In this document: positions 17,872 through 27,649 of the stretch, in pieces
How the letters are laid out: each line of letters opens with the position of its first letter
How positions within the stretch are numbered: the stretch's first letter is position 1
Translations under genes and position numbers: made by a program
Notes under the pieces: model-generated
The model's database searches: none
What the model saw: the letters and a program-made list of their open reading frames with translations, nothing else
What the model was told of the DNA's origin: nothing
Source of the DNA: Mycobacterium alsense
GTDB lineage: Bacteria > Actinomycetota > Actinomycetes > Mycobacteriales > Mycobacteriaceae
Assembly (NCBI RefSeq): GCF_002086635.1
Contig: NZ_MVHD01000030.1
Location: 1 to 63,066, forward strand
DNA: 63,066 nt
Direction of reading: 5' to 3'

Positions 17872-19032
17872 ATGCCCGAGGCGTACGTCATCGACGCAGT
17901 GCGCACCGCGGTCGGCAAGCGCAATGGCGCCCTGGCCGGAGTACATCCCGTCGACCTCGGCGCGCTGGGATGGCGCGGGCTGCTCGACCGGGTCGACGTC
18001 GACCCCGCCGCGGTTGACGATGTGATCGCCGGCTGCGTCGACGCCATCGGGGGGCAGGCCGGCAACATCGCCCGGCTCTCGTGGCTGGCCGCAGGCTATC
18101 CCGAAGAGGTTCCCGGCGTCACCGTCGACCGGCAGTGTGGTTCCAGCCAACAGGCGGTTTCCTTTGGCGCGCAAGCGATCATGGCGGGGACCGCCGATCT
18201 GATCGTGGCCGGCGGCATGCAGAACATGAGCTGGATCCCGATCTCGTCGGCGATGACGGTCGGCGAGCAGTTCGGGTTCACCTCGCCGACCAACGAGTCC
18301 AAGCAGTGGCTGCACCGCTACGGCGACCAGGAGATCTCCCAGTTCCGTGGCGCGGAGATGATCGCCGAGAAGTGGAACCTGTCGCGCGAGGAGATGGAGC
18401 AGTACTCGCTGACCAGCCACGAGCGCGCGTTCGCGGCGATCCGCGGCGGGCACTTCGACAACGAAATCATCACTGTCGACACCGAATCCGGCCCCTTCCG
18501 GGTCGACGAGGGACCGCGCGAGTCGTCGCTGGAGAAGATGGCCGGGCTGAAGACGCTGGTCGAGGGCGGCCGGCTGACCGCGGCGATGGCGAGCCAGATC
18601 TCCGACGGCGCCAGCGCGGTGCTGCTGGCCTCCGAGCGGGCCGTCAAGGACCACGGCCTGACACCCCGCGCGCGCATCCACCACATCAGCGCGCGCGCCG
18701 CCGATCCGGTGTTCATGCTCACCGGGCCCATCCCCGCGACCCGCTACGCGCTGGAGAGGACGGGGCTGTCCATCGAGGACATCGCCACGGTCGAGATCAA
18801 CGAGGCGTTCGCGCCGGTGGTGATGGCGTGGCTCAAGGAGATCAAGGCCGACCCGGAGAAGGTCAACCCCAACGGCGGGGCGATCGCGCTCGGGCATCCG
18901 TTGGGCGCCACGGGCGCCAAGCTGTTCACCACCATGCTCAACGAGCTCGAGCGCATCGGCGGGCGCTACGGGTTGCAGACGATGTGCGAGGGCGGCGGCA
19001 CGGCCAACGTCACGATCATCGAACGGTTGTAG
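17872..19032 (+). CDS. fadA6: Acetyl-CoA acetyltransferase FadA6
   Basis: This 386-residue thiolase has the nucleophile Cys89 in [11 protein letters not shown], the NEAF block (EINEAFAPVVM), the GHP motif in [15 protein letters not shown] and the second cysteine in TMCEGGGTANV. It matches Rv3556c. It carries out thiolytic cleavage near the end of C/D-ring degradation, giving acetyl-CoA and a shorter acyl-CoA. GAAGGAG precedes the ATG. It is co-transcribed with kstR2. Its stop is 22 bp before the first 60-bp palindrome of the DUF559 cassette. Confidence 0.94.
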   Translation: MPEAYVIDAVRTAVGKRNGALAGVHPVDLGALGWRGLLDRVDVDPAAVDDVIAGCVDAIGGQAGNIARLSWLAAGYPEEVPGVTVDRQCGSSQQAVSFGAQAIMAGTADLIVAGGMQNMSWIPISSAMTVGEQFGFTSPTNESKQWLHRYGDQEISQFRGAEMIAEKWNLSREEMEQYSLTSHERAFAAIRGGHFDNEIITVDTESGPFRVDEGPRESSLEKMAGLKTLVEGGRLTAAMASQISDGASAVLLASERAVKDHGLTPRARIHHISARAADPVFMLTGPIPATRYALERTGLSIEDIATVEINEAFAPVVMAWLKEIKADPEKVNPNGGAIALGHPLGATGAKLFTTMLNELERIGGRYGLQTMCEGGGTANVTIIERL

Positions 19033-19054
19033 CGCTCACCCCATTCCCTTCGCG

Positions 19055-19114
19055 GCCGAGTGTGAAATCTGCGACGCGTCGACGGCGTGTCGCGTCGTGG
19101 ATCGCACACTCGGC
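19055..19114. repeat. 60-bp imperfect palindrome, left bracket of DUF559 cassette 1
   Basis: The ends are a perfect inverted repeat GCCGAGTGTG/CACACTCGGC. Inside, ATC..CGACGCG pairs imperfectly with CGCGTCG..GAT around a loop containing ACGGCG. It lies between the fadA6 stop and the DUF559 start (33 bp away). It matches the right bracket (20011-20070) at 50 of 60 positions in the same orientation, so the pair is both palindromic and a direct repeat. CCCTTCGCG immediately to the left is also found just left of cassette 2. It could form a hairpin in RNA or a cruciform in DNA. Confidence 0.9.
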
Positions 19115-19147
19115 GCCAGTGTCGGTGGGTCTCGGCAGCATCGGGGC

Positions 19148-20008
19148 ATGACCGAGCCGTTCCTGGCCAGTGAGGCGCTGGCCGCAAAGGCCATGCCGGA
19201 GCGGGCACTGCGTTCGCTTCACCAGGCGGTATACCCGGGCGTCTACAGCCCGGCCGGGATCGAGCTGACCGCGCGGGAACGAGCACGGGCGGCATGGCTG
19301 TGGTCGCGACGCGAGGCGGTCGTCGCAGGCAACTCCGCGGCCGCACTCCTCGGCGCCAAGTGGGTCGACCCGGCACTCGACGCCGAGCTGATCCACGACA
19401 ATCGCCGCCCGCCGCCCGGCATCGCGGTGCACAGCGAAACCCTGCTTCCGGGTGAGGTGGTTGAAGTTGACGGCATGCGCGTAACCAGCCCCCCGCGCAC
19501 GGCTTTCGACGTGGGGAGGTGGACATCGTCACGGCTGCGGGCGATCCAGCGCCTCGATGCGCTGGCGAACGCCACCGATGTCAAGCTCACCGACGTCGAG
19601 GCCGTGATGTCAGAACATCGCGGAACACGCGGCCTTGCCCGCCTGCGAGCGGTATTGCCGCTCGTCGATTCAGGCGCCGAATCACCGCAAGAGACGCGGG
19701 CCCGCCTGGCGTTGATCGAGGCACGATTGCCGCGGCCGCAAACGCAGATCCGGGTGCTCGACGACTACGGCGACTTCGTCGCCCGCATCGACATGGGCTA
19801 CCGGGAGCTGCTCGTCGGCATCGAGTACGACGGCCCGCAACACTGGACGGACGCGGCGCAGCGCGACCGCGACATCGACCGGCAGGCCGCCTTGGCCGAC
19901 TTGGGCTGGAGGATCATTCGAGTCAGTAGTGACCTGCTGCGATACCGGCAAGGCACCTTCGTCGCCCGGGTCGCCGCCGCGATGCGCGCGGCGGGATGGC
20001 GTCCCTGA
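19148..20008 (+). CDS. DUF559 / Vsr-like PD-(D/E)XK nuclease-family protein, cassette 1
   Basis: This is a 286-residue protein from ATG 19148. The N-terminal ~130 residues (MTEPFLASEALAAKAMPERA, then AWLWSRREAVVAGNSAAALL and SPPRTAFDVG) look like the AbiEi-type antitoxin/transcriptional-regulator fold found in front of DUF559. The C-terminal ~105 residues are DUF559, related to very-short-patch-repair endonuclease. Likely nuclease residues are Glu182 (PQETRARL), Asp215 (ARIDMGY), Glu226 and Asp228 (GIEYDGPQHW) and the terminal GWRIIRVSSD strand. The activity is not known. It lies between fadA6 and ipdC, where Rv3555c and fdxB are in M. tuberculosis. It is tightly bracketed by two 60-bp palindromes, and a paralogue with its own pair is at 55.5-56.4 kb. 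Confidence 0.8.
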   Translation: MTEPFLASEALAAKAMPERALRSLHQAVYPGVYSPAGIELTARERARAAWLWSRREAVVAGNSAAALLGAKWVDPALDAELIHDNRRPPPGIAVHSETLLPGEVVEVDGMRVTSPPRTAFDVGRWTSSRLRAIQRLDALANATDVKLTDVEAVMSEHRGTRGLARLRAVLPLVDSGAESPQETRARLALIEARLPRPQTQIRVLDDYGDFVARIDMGYRELLVGIEYDGPQHWTDAAQRDRDIDRQAALADLGWRIIRVSSDLLRYRQGTFVARVAAAMRAAGWRP

Positions 20009-20010
20009 CG

Positions 20011-20070
20011 GCCGAGTGTGAACCGTGCGACGCCGTAACGGCGTGTCGTGTCGTGGATTTCACACTCGGC
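20011..20070. repeat. 60-bp imperfect palindrome, right bracket of DUF559 cassette 1
   Basis: The element begins two bases after the DUF559 stop and ends four bases before the ipdC stop on the other strand. The arms GCCGAGTGTGAA/TTCACACTCGGC are perfect over 12 bp, with a further imperfect inner stem (GCGACGCCG against CGTGTCGT) and a central ACGGCG. Length and orientation equal those of the left bracket. Lying between convergent genes it could serve as a bidirectional terminator, but there is no U-tract, and the presence of a matching copy at the other end of the gene is not explained by termination. Confidence 0.9.
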
Positions 20071-20074
20071 GAAT

Positions 20075-21148
20075 TCAGGGTTCTTCGATCAGCGTCGCGG
20101 CGGCCCGCAGGTGCTCGATCGCGTCCCGCACGATCGACTCGATCAGCTCGGCGCATGACGGAAGGTCGTCGAGGATGCCGGCCACCTGCCCGGACGCCAG
20201 CACCCCGGCCTGGGTGTTGCCCTCCACGAGCCCGGCCTTGAGCAGCATCGGGGTGTTCGCCGCCATCACCACCTGGGACCAGGTCAGCTCCTTGCCGTGG
20301 CGCATCGCCAGGCCGTCGCGGACCATCGAGCGCCAGGTCATCTGCGACATGTTCTTGAACTTCGCCGCGTTGCGCACCGCCGCCGCGAAACCCCGCAGCG
20401 GGGAACCGCTTTCCAGCTTTTCCACCAGCCCGGTGCGCAGCACCCGGTGCGGCATGCCGTCGACCCGCGTGGTCACGACGGTGCCGTCCAGCGCGGCCTC
20501 GAGGTAGCGTCGCTTGACCGCATCGGGCACGGTGGAGTCCGAGGTGAGCAGGAACCTGGTCCCCATCGCCACGCCGGCCGCCCCGTAGGACAGCGCCGCG
20601 GCCAACCCGCGCCCGTCGAAGAATCCGCCGGCCGCGATCACCGGGATCCCGGTGCCCCGCACGGCATCCAGCACGGACGGCAGCAGCAGCGTGGTCGCGA
20701 CGGGCCCGGTGTGCCCGCCGCCCTCGCCGCCCTGCACGATCATCGCGTCGGCGCCCCAGCCCGCGACCTTGCGCGCGTGTTTGGCCGCGCCGATCGACGG
20801 GATCACCACCGCCCCCGCCTCTTTCAGCCGGGCGATCAGCTCCTGCTTGGGTGCCAGCGCGAACGACGCCACCTTCACGCCCTGGCGGATCATCAGCTCG
20901 ACCCGGTCGCCGGCGTCGGCGGCGTCGGCGCGGATGTTCACGCCGAAGGGCTTGTCGGTCGCGGCCTTCACCTTGCCGATGGCGGTCGCCAACTCGTCGA
21001 GGGTCATCGTCGCCGACGCCAGGATGCCCAGTCCGCCCGCGTTGGCGGTGGCGGACACCAGCCGGGCGCCGGCCACCCAGCCCATCCCGGTCTGCACCAC
21101 CGGATGCTCGACGCCGACCAGCTCGGTCAGCGGCGTGCGCAGCCTCAC
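20075..21148 (-). CDS. ipdC: NAD(P)H-dependent flavin oxidoreductase IpdC
   Basis: This 357-residue protein belongs to the nitronate monooxygenase/2-nitropropane dioxygenase family: PVVQTGMGWVAGARLVSAT at the N-terminus, then IVQGGEGGGHTG and PVIAAGGFFDGRGLAAALSY for FMN. It matches Rv3553. IpdC takes part in HIP-CoA degradation as a flavin-dependent reductase/oxidase before ring hydrolysis. GTG 21148 overlaps the ipdB stop (GTGA). In M. tuberculosis the ferredoxin gene fdxB follows; here it is absent, and the DUF559 cassette starts 4 bp beyond the stop. Confidence 0.9.
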   Translation of the reverse strand: MRLRTPLTELVGVEHPVVQTGMGWVAGARLVSATANAGGLGILASATMTLDELATAIGKVKAATDKPFGVNIRADAADAGDRVELMIRQGVKVASFALAPKQELIARLKEAGAVVIPSIGAAKHARKVAGWGADAMIVQGGEGGGHTGPVATTLLLPSVLDAVRGTGIPVIAAGGFFDGRGLAAALSYGAAGVAMGTRFLLTSDSTVPDAVKRRYLEAALDGTVVTTRVDGMPHRVLRTGLVEKLESGSPLRGFAAAVRNAAKFKNMSQMTWRSMVRDGLAMRHGKELTWSQVVMAANTPMLLKAGLVEGNTQAGVLASGQVAGILDDLPSCAELIESIVRDAIEHLRAAATLIEEP

Positions 21149-21891
21149 GACCGTATCTCTTTGTCGCGCAGCGCCTTCGGGTCGATGACCTCACGAATGA
21201 GGCGCAGCTCGTCGTCGGTGGGCAGCCGCGTCTCCCCGGCCTCCTCGAGGCCGTGCACGGCGAAGGACGTCGCCTCGCGAACCTCGTCGGGCTTGACGCC
21301 CGGGTGCAGGGACACCGCCCGCATCGTCCGGTCCGGGCCGGCGAAGTCGAACACCCCGAGGTTGGACACCACCCGGTAGGGGTTGGCGAACCGGAACGCC
21401 GGGTTGCCGCCGTCGACCTTGTCCCAGCCGATGCCGCAGACCACGTCGACCGTCTCGCAGAACACCCGCTTGGAGTGGTTGCCGACCCAGTAACTGGTCG
21501 CGTGGTTGATCGCGTTGCCGGGGGCTCCCCGCAGGCCGAACATCTGCCGGGTCGGGCGCTGCAGGGGTCCGAACGCCGAGATGTTCTGATTGCCGAAGCG
21601 GTCGACCTGATTGGCGCCCATCACCACGTGCCGCCGCCCCCACGCCAGCGTGTCGAAGACGCGCCCGAACGGCATCCAGCCCTCGATCGCGCCGGCCTGG
21701 CCGAGCGCCGGCGTGTCCGCGAGCAGCTGCGCCTCGCCGTCGGTCAGCAAGATGTCCGGCGCGAACGTCAAGCGGGCCAGCCGCGCCCCGACCGAGGCCA
21801 TGTTGGTCATCGGGCTGACCATGATTTCGCCCGCGTCCCTGAACAACTCGGCACACGCGATGGCGCAAATCTCGGCTCGAGTGCTGGTCAC
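21145..21891 (-). CDS. ipdB: Ring-hydrolysing CoA transferase-like enzyme, beta subunit IpdB
   Basis: This is a 248-residue subunit of a family I CoA-transferase-fold protein. Landmarks are RAEICAIACAELFRDAGEIM, LTDGEAQLL, VVMGANQVDRFGNQNISAFG and FDFAGPDRTMRAVSLHPG. It matches Rv3552. IpdA and IpdB together hydrolyse the last carbocyclic ring of the sterol skeleton (COCHEA-CoA hydrolase) rather than transfer CoA. GTG 21891 overlaps the ipdA stop (GTGA), and its own stop overlaps the ipdC start, so the two subunits should be made in step. Confidence 0.93.
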   Translation of the reverse strand: MTSTRAEICAIACAELFRDAGEIMVSPMTNMASVGARLARLTFAPDILLTDGEAQLLADTPALGQAGAIEGWMPFGRVFDTLAWGRRHVVMGANQVDRFGNQNISAFGPLQRPTRQMFGLRGAPGNAINHATSYWVGNHSKRVFCETVDVVCGIGWDKVDGGNPAFRFANPYRVVSNLGVFDFAGPDRTMRAVSLHPGVKPDEVREATSFAVHGLEEAGETRLPTDDELRLIREVIDPKALRDKEIRS

Positions 21892-22769
21892 TTCGCCGCC
21901 TCCTCACCAAAGGCGCGCACGGCGGCCTGATAGTCGTCCTCGCCGCCGGACAGATAGGTCTGGACGAACGCCCGCCAGCCCTCCTCCGTGGAGGCCGCCT
22001 CGGCGTAGTGGCGCTGGAACTTCTCGTCGCGCCCGTAATCCGTTGCGGCGGTGGTGAAGTGGGCGCCGCCCGGCGCCTCCACGACCGCGTCGACCATCAT
22101 CCGGTTCACCAGCAGCGCCTGCGGGGGCACCGCCTTGACCAGGTCCTCGGTCGGGACGACGCGCTCCACCGACAGGTAGCGCTTGTCGGCGGCCATCAGG
22201 AACAGGTCGTCGAAGTAGGGGTCGATGCCGGTGTAGGCGGCGTTGCCCTGGCTGTCACCGAGGTTGAGGTGCACGAACGCGGCGTCCAGGCGCAGCGCCG
22301 GCATGGCGAGCAGCGTCTCGTGGCCCCCATCCGTGGGGTAGGGCGAAGTGACGGTGTGCAGTTCGCCCTCCCAGAAGTCGAGGACCGCGCTGCCCAGCCC
22401 GGCGCGGATCGGCAGGAACGGCAGGCGTTGCGCGGCGGCCTGCAGGCCACAACGCAGCATGCCCTCGTCCATTTCGCGGGCCTCGATCGCTCCGCTGGTG
22501 CGGGCCCTGGCGAACCACGGGTCGTAGAACGGCGGCGAGTCCAGCGACACGAATCCGTAGTAGACCCGCCTGACCTTGCCCGCCGAGCAGAGCAGCCCCA
22601 GGTCGGGCCCGCCGTAGGTGACCACGGTCAGGTCCTTGACGCCGGTACGCAGCATGGCCCGCACGAAGGCCATGGGTTTGCGTCGCGATCCCCAGCCGCC
22701 GATGCCGATCGTCATGCCGCTGCGCAAGCCGGCGACGGCCTCGTCGAGGGTGATTCGCTTGTCGCTCAC
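21888..22769 (-). CDS. ipdA: Ring-hydrolysing CoA transferase-like enzyme, alpha subunit IpdA
   Basis: This 293-residue protein begins VSDKRITLDEAVAGLRSGMT and has IGIGGWGSRRKPMAFVRAML, VTYGGPDLGLLCSAGKV and a C-terminal FVQTYLSGGEDDYQAAVRAF. It matches Rv3551, the partner of IpdB. The start is GTG 22769, chosen because it overlaps the echA20 stop in a GTGA and gives the family's usual N-terminus; the frame stays open further upstream through echA20. The heterotetramer opens the final ring by a retro-Claisen-type hydrolysis. Confidence 0.93.
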   Translation of the reverse strand: MSDKRITLDEAVAGLRSGMTIGIGGWGSRRKPMAFVRAMLRTGVKDLTVVTYGGPDLGLLCSAGKVRRVYYGFVSLDSPPFYDPWFARARTSGAIEAREMDEGMLRCGLQAAAQRLPFLPIRAGLGSAVLDFWEGELHTVTSPYPTDGGHETLLAMPALRLDAAFVHLNLGDSQGNAAYTGIDPYFDDLFLMAADKRYLSVERVVPTEDLVKAVPPQALLVNRMMVDAVVEAPGGAHFTTAATDYGRDEKFQRHYAEAASTEEGWRAFVQTYLSGGEDDYQAAVRAFGEEAAK

Positions 22770-23536
22770 GGCTTCTCGCCCTTCTTGTCGCCCTTTGCGG
22801 TGCCGGCGAACGCGTCGCGATGCTCGTCGGACACCCCGGCGAGGTTGAGTTCGAACGTAAAGCCCTGCTCCATGCGATAACTCGAGTTGACCCGTTGCAC
22901 GTCGATCAGGTTCAGCGCCTCCTTGGCGGCGCGGATGACGCGGGTGTCCTTGGCGGCGATGTCGCGGGCCACTCGCAGGGCGGCCTCGTCCAACTGGTCC
23001 CGCGGCACCACCTCGTGCACCGAGCCGAAGTGGTGCAAGGTGGCGGCGTCGACGGTGGCGGCGGTGAAGAACAGCCGGCGCATCAGGTGCTGGGGGACCA
23101 GGCGCGACAGGTGCGTGGCCGCGCCGAGCGCGCCGCGTTCGACCTCGGGCAGACCGAACGTGGCGTCGTCGGAGGCGACGATGACGTCCGAGTTGCCCAC
23201 CAGGCCGATGCCGCCGCCGACGCAGAACCCGTTGACCGCCGCGATCACCGGGACCGCGCATTCGTACACCGCGCGGAACGCGGCGAAGCAGCCGCGGTTG
23301 GCATCGATCAGCGCGGTGAACCCCTCGGTCCTCTGCATCTCCTTGATGTCCACCCCGGCGTTGAAGCCGCGGCCCTCGGCGCGCAGGATCACCGCGTGGG
23401 TCGCGGGGTCGTCGCCGGCGGCGGTGAGGGCGTCGGCCAGGTCGAACCAGCCGCGCGACGGGATGGCGTTGACGGGCGGGTAGTCGACGGTCACCGCGAC
23501 GATGCCCGGTTCGGTGGTGCTGGATGTGATGGTCAA
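22766..23536 (-). CDS. echA20: Enoyl-CoA hydratase/isomerase family ring hydrolase EchA20
   Basis: This is a 256-residue crotonase-fold protein: AEGRGFNAGVDIKEMQ, AVNGFCVGGGIGLVGNSDV, and ATFGLPEVERGALGAATHL. It matches Rv3550. EchA20 hydrolyses the D ring of the HIP-derived enoyl-CoA (HIEC-CoA). The first start codon that fits is TTG 23536 (MTITSSTTEP); there is no ATG near it. It is divergent from the SDR gene at 23602, with a KstR2 operator between them, and is first gene of echA20-ipdA-ipdB-ipdC. Confidence 0.92.
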   Translation of the reverse strand: MTITSSTTEPGIVAVTVDYPPVNAIPSRGWFDLADALTAAGDDPATHAVILRAEGRGFNAGVDIKEMQRTEGFTALIDANRGCFAAFRAVYECAVPVIAAVNGFCVGGGIGLVGNSDVIVASDDATFGLPEVERGALGAATHLSRLVPQHLMRRLFFTAATVDAATLHHFGSVHEVVPRDQLDEAALRVARDIAAKDTRVIRAAKEALNLIDVQRVNSSYRMEQGFTFELNLAGVSDEHRDAFAGTAKGDKKGEKP

Positions 23537-23572
23537 CGTGCACGTCCTCGGAAAAATAGGGTCCGCTACCTA

Positions 23573-23586
23573 AGCAAGCACTTGCT
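23573..23586. promoter_or_regulatory. KstR2 operator between echA20 and the SDR pair
   Basis: AGCAAGCACTTGCT fits AnCAAGnnCTTGnT and is part of a longer 16-bp symmetrical sequence (23572-23587). It should control both divergent operons. TACGCT at 23590-23595 lies 6 bp before the GTG start at 23602 and may be a -10 box for a leaderless mRNA. Confidence 0.92.
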
Positions 23587-23601
23587 TGGTACGCTAGCAC
23601 A

Positions 23602-24399
23602 GTGACTCCCCCCGAAGCAGGCTCGCCCCTTTCGGAAGGCATCAATCTGGGGCTGGCCGGGCGGGTGGTTCTGGTCACCGGCGGCGTGCGGGGGGTGGGC
23701 GCGGGCATCAGCGCGGTTTTCGCCCGCCAGGGGGCCACCGTGATCACCTGTGCGCGACGGGCCGTCGAGGGCCTGCCGTACGAGTTTCACTCGTGCGACG
23801 TGCGCGACGACGACGCCGTAAAGGCGATGGTCGACGCGATCGTCGACGGGCATGGTCGGCTCGACGTCGTGGTCAACAACGCCGGCGGCTCGCCGTACGT
23901 GCTGACCGCCGAGGCCACCGCGAAGTTCAACCGCAAGATCATCGAGCTCAATCTGATTGGCGCGCTGTCGGTTTCCCAGCACGCCAACGAGAGAATGCAA
24001 GGCCAGCCGCGCGGGGGGTCGATCGTCAACATCTGCAGCCTCAGCGGCCGCCGGCCGTCCCCGGGCACCGGCGCCTACGGCGCGGCCAAGGCCGGCCTGG
24101 AAAGCCTCACGCAGACGCTGGCCGTCGAGTGGGGCCCGAAGGTCAGGGTGAACGCGTGTGTGGTCGGGATGGTGGAAACCGAACAGGCGCACCTGTTCTA
24201 CGGGGACGCCGAGTCGATCGCCGCGATATCCAAGAACGTGCCGCTGGGTCGGCTTGCCAAGCCGGACGACGTCGGTTGGGCCGCAGCGTTTTTGGTGTCG
24301 GACGCGGCCGCATACATCAGTGGTGCCACGTTGGAGGTGCACGGGGGCGGCGAGCCGCCACACTACCTTTCCACCACCAACGCCAGCGCGGTCAAGTAA
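23602..24399 (+). CDS. Short-chain dehydrogenase (Rv3549c-like)
   Basis: This is a 265-residue SDR: VTGGVRGVGAGI for the cofactor (about residues 22-33), VNNAGGSPYVL, and the catalytic Tyr-x3-Lys in GAYGAAKAGLESL. The GTG start at 23602 is 15 bp past the KstR2 operator and has no ribosome binding site. The order KstR2 site, this gene, second SDR matches Rv3549c-Rv3548c. It is assigned to HIP degradation only through its regulator; the substrate is not established. A short segment is missing where classical SDRs have the beta2-beta3 region (RRAVEGLPYEFHSCDVRDDD). Confidence 0.85.
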   Translation: MTPPEAGSPLSEGINLGLAGRVVLVTGGVRGVGAGISAVFARQGATVITCARRAVEGLPYEFHSCDVRDDDAVKAMVDAIVDGHGRLDVVVNNAGGSPYVLTAEATAKFNRKIIELNLIGALSVSQHANERMQGQPRGGSIVNICSLSGRRPSPGTGAYGAAKAGLESLTQTLAVEWGPKVRVNACVVGMVETEQAHLFYGDAESIAAISKNVPLGRLAKPDDVGWAAAFLVSDAAAYISGATLEVHGGGEPPHYLSTTNASAVK

Positions 24400-24413
24400 G
24401 GGAGAAACAAGGT

Positions 24414-25319
24414 ATGGGATTGGTTGACGGTCGCGTGGTCATCGTCACCGGGGCGGGCGGCGGCATCGGTCGCGCGCACGCGCTCGCCTTCGCGGCGGAG
24501 GGCGCGCGCGTGGTGGTCAACGACATCGGCGTGGGCCTGGATGGTTCGCCCGCAAGCGGTGGCAGCGCCGCGCAGGGCGTCGTCGACGAGATCACCGCGG
24601 CCGGTGGCGAAGCCGTCGCCGACGGATCCAACGTCGCGGACTGGGACGAGGCCGCCGGTTTGATCCGGACCGCCGTCGACACCTTCGGTGGGCTCGACGT
24701 CCTGGTGAACAACGCCGGCATAGTGCGCGACCGGATGATCGCCAACACCAGCGAGGAGGAGTTCGACGCCGTCGTCGCCGTGCACCTCAAGGGCCACTTC
24801 GCCACGATGCGGCACGCTGCCTCCTACTGGCGCGGGCTGTCCAAAGCCGGTCAGGCGGTAGACGCTCGAATCGTCAACACCAGCTCCGGGGCCGGCCTGC
24901 AGGGGAGCGTCGGGCAGGGCAACTACAGCGCCGCCAAGGCCGGCATCGCCGCGATGACCCTCGTCGGCGCGGCCGAGATGGGCCGCTACGGCGTGACCGT
25001 CAACGCCATCGCGCCGTCGGCGCGCACCCGCATGACCGAGACCGTCTTCGCCGAGATGATGGCGACCCAGGACCGGGATTTCGACGCGATGGCGCCCGAG
25101 AACGTCTCGCCGCTGGTCGTCTGGCTGGGCAGCGCCGAGTCGCGCGACGTCACCGGGAAGGTGTTCGAGGTCGAGGGCGGCAAGATCCGCGTCGCCGAAG
25201 GCTGGGCGCACGGACCGCAGATCGACAAGGGCGCGCGGTGGGACCCCGCCGAGCTGGGGCCCGTCGTGGCCGACCTGCTGGCCAAGGCGCGGCCGCCGGT
25301 CCCGGTCTACGGCGCATAA
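24414..25319 (+). CDS. Short-chain dehydrogenase (Rv3548c-like)
   Basis: This 301-residue SDR has VTGAGGGIGRAHALAFAAEG, VNDIGVGLDGS, VNNAGIVRDRMIANTSEEEF and the catalytic GNYSAAKAGIAAMT. The VNDIG-GLDG motif is typical of the 17-beta-HSD type 4/multifunctional-enzyme-like SDRs that oxidise 3-hydroxyacyl-CoAs. GGGAGAAACAAGGT precedes the ATG at 24414, 14 bp after the previous stop, so it shares the KstR2-controlled transcript. It matches Rv3548c. Its convergent neighbour is the Ddn-like paralogue. Confidence 0.87.
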   Translation: MGLVDGRVVIVTGAGGGIGRAHALAFAAEGARVVVNDIGVGLDGSPASGGSAAQGVVDEITAAGGEAVADGSNVADWDEAAGLIRTAVDTFGGLDVLVNNAGIVRDRMIANTSEEEFDAVVAVHLKGHFATMRHAASYWRGLSKAGQAVDARIVNTSSGAGLQGSVGQGNYSAAKAGIAAMTLVGAAEMGRYGVTVNAIAPSARTRMTETVFAEMMATQDRDFDAMAPENVSPLVVWLGSAESRDVTGKVFEVEGGKIRVAEGWAHGPQIDKGARWDPAELGPVVADLLAKARPPVPVYGA

Positions 25320-25333
25320 CCGGGCGCGCCGGA

Positions 25334-27519
<2,186 letters not shown>

Positions 27520-27520
27520 C

Positions 27521-27534
27521 TAGAACACGTTTCA
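27521..27534. promoter_or_regulatory. KstR operator between fadA5 and cyp125
   Basis: TAGAACACGTTTCA fits the KstR consensus TnnAACnnGTTnnA. Exactly 10 bp separate it from the fadA5 ATG, and TAGCCT read toward fadA5 could be a -10 box overlapping its edge. KstR is the TetR repressor of the early cholesterol genes. Confidence 0.92.
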
Positions 27535-27649
27535 TTACTATGACAAGCGACGATGCTGGGCTGGTTCGGCAACTCTTTTGTGCTGCAGTTACGGCATGTT
27601 TTACTGGCAGAATAGCGCCACTAGGAGAGCTAGTAAGGAGAAGTACGCC

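Noticed and set aside
20011..20070. Palindromes as plain rho-independent terminators
   Set aside because: Position between convergent genes would fit, but there is no U-tract, and equal 60-bp copies also lie upstream of both DUF559 genes. Kept as repeats.
19033..20070. Target-site duplication around DUF559 cassette 1
   Set aside because: The bases directly outside the two palindromes differ (TTCGCG against GAATTC), so no duplication could be supported by eye.
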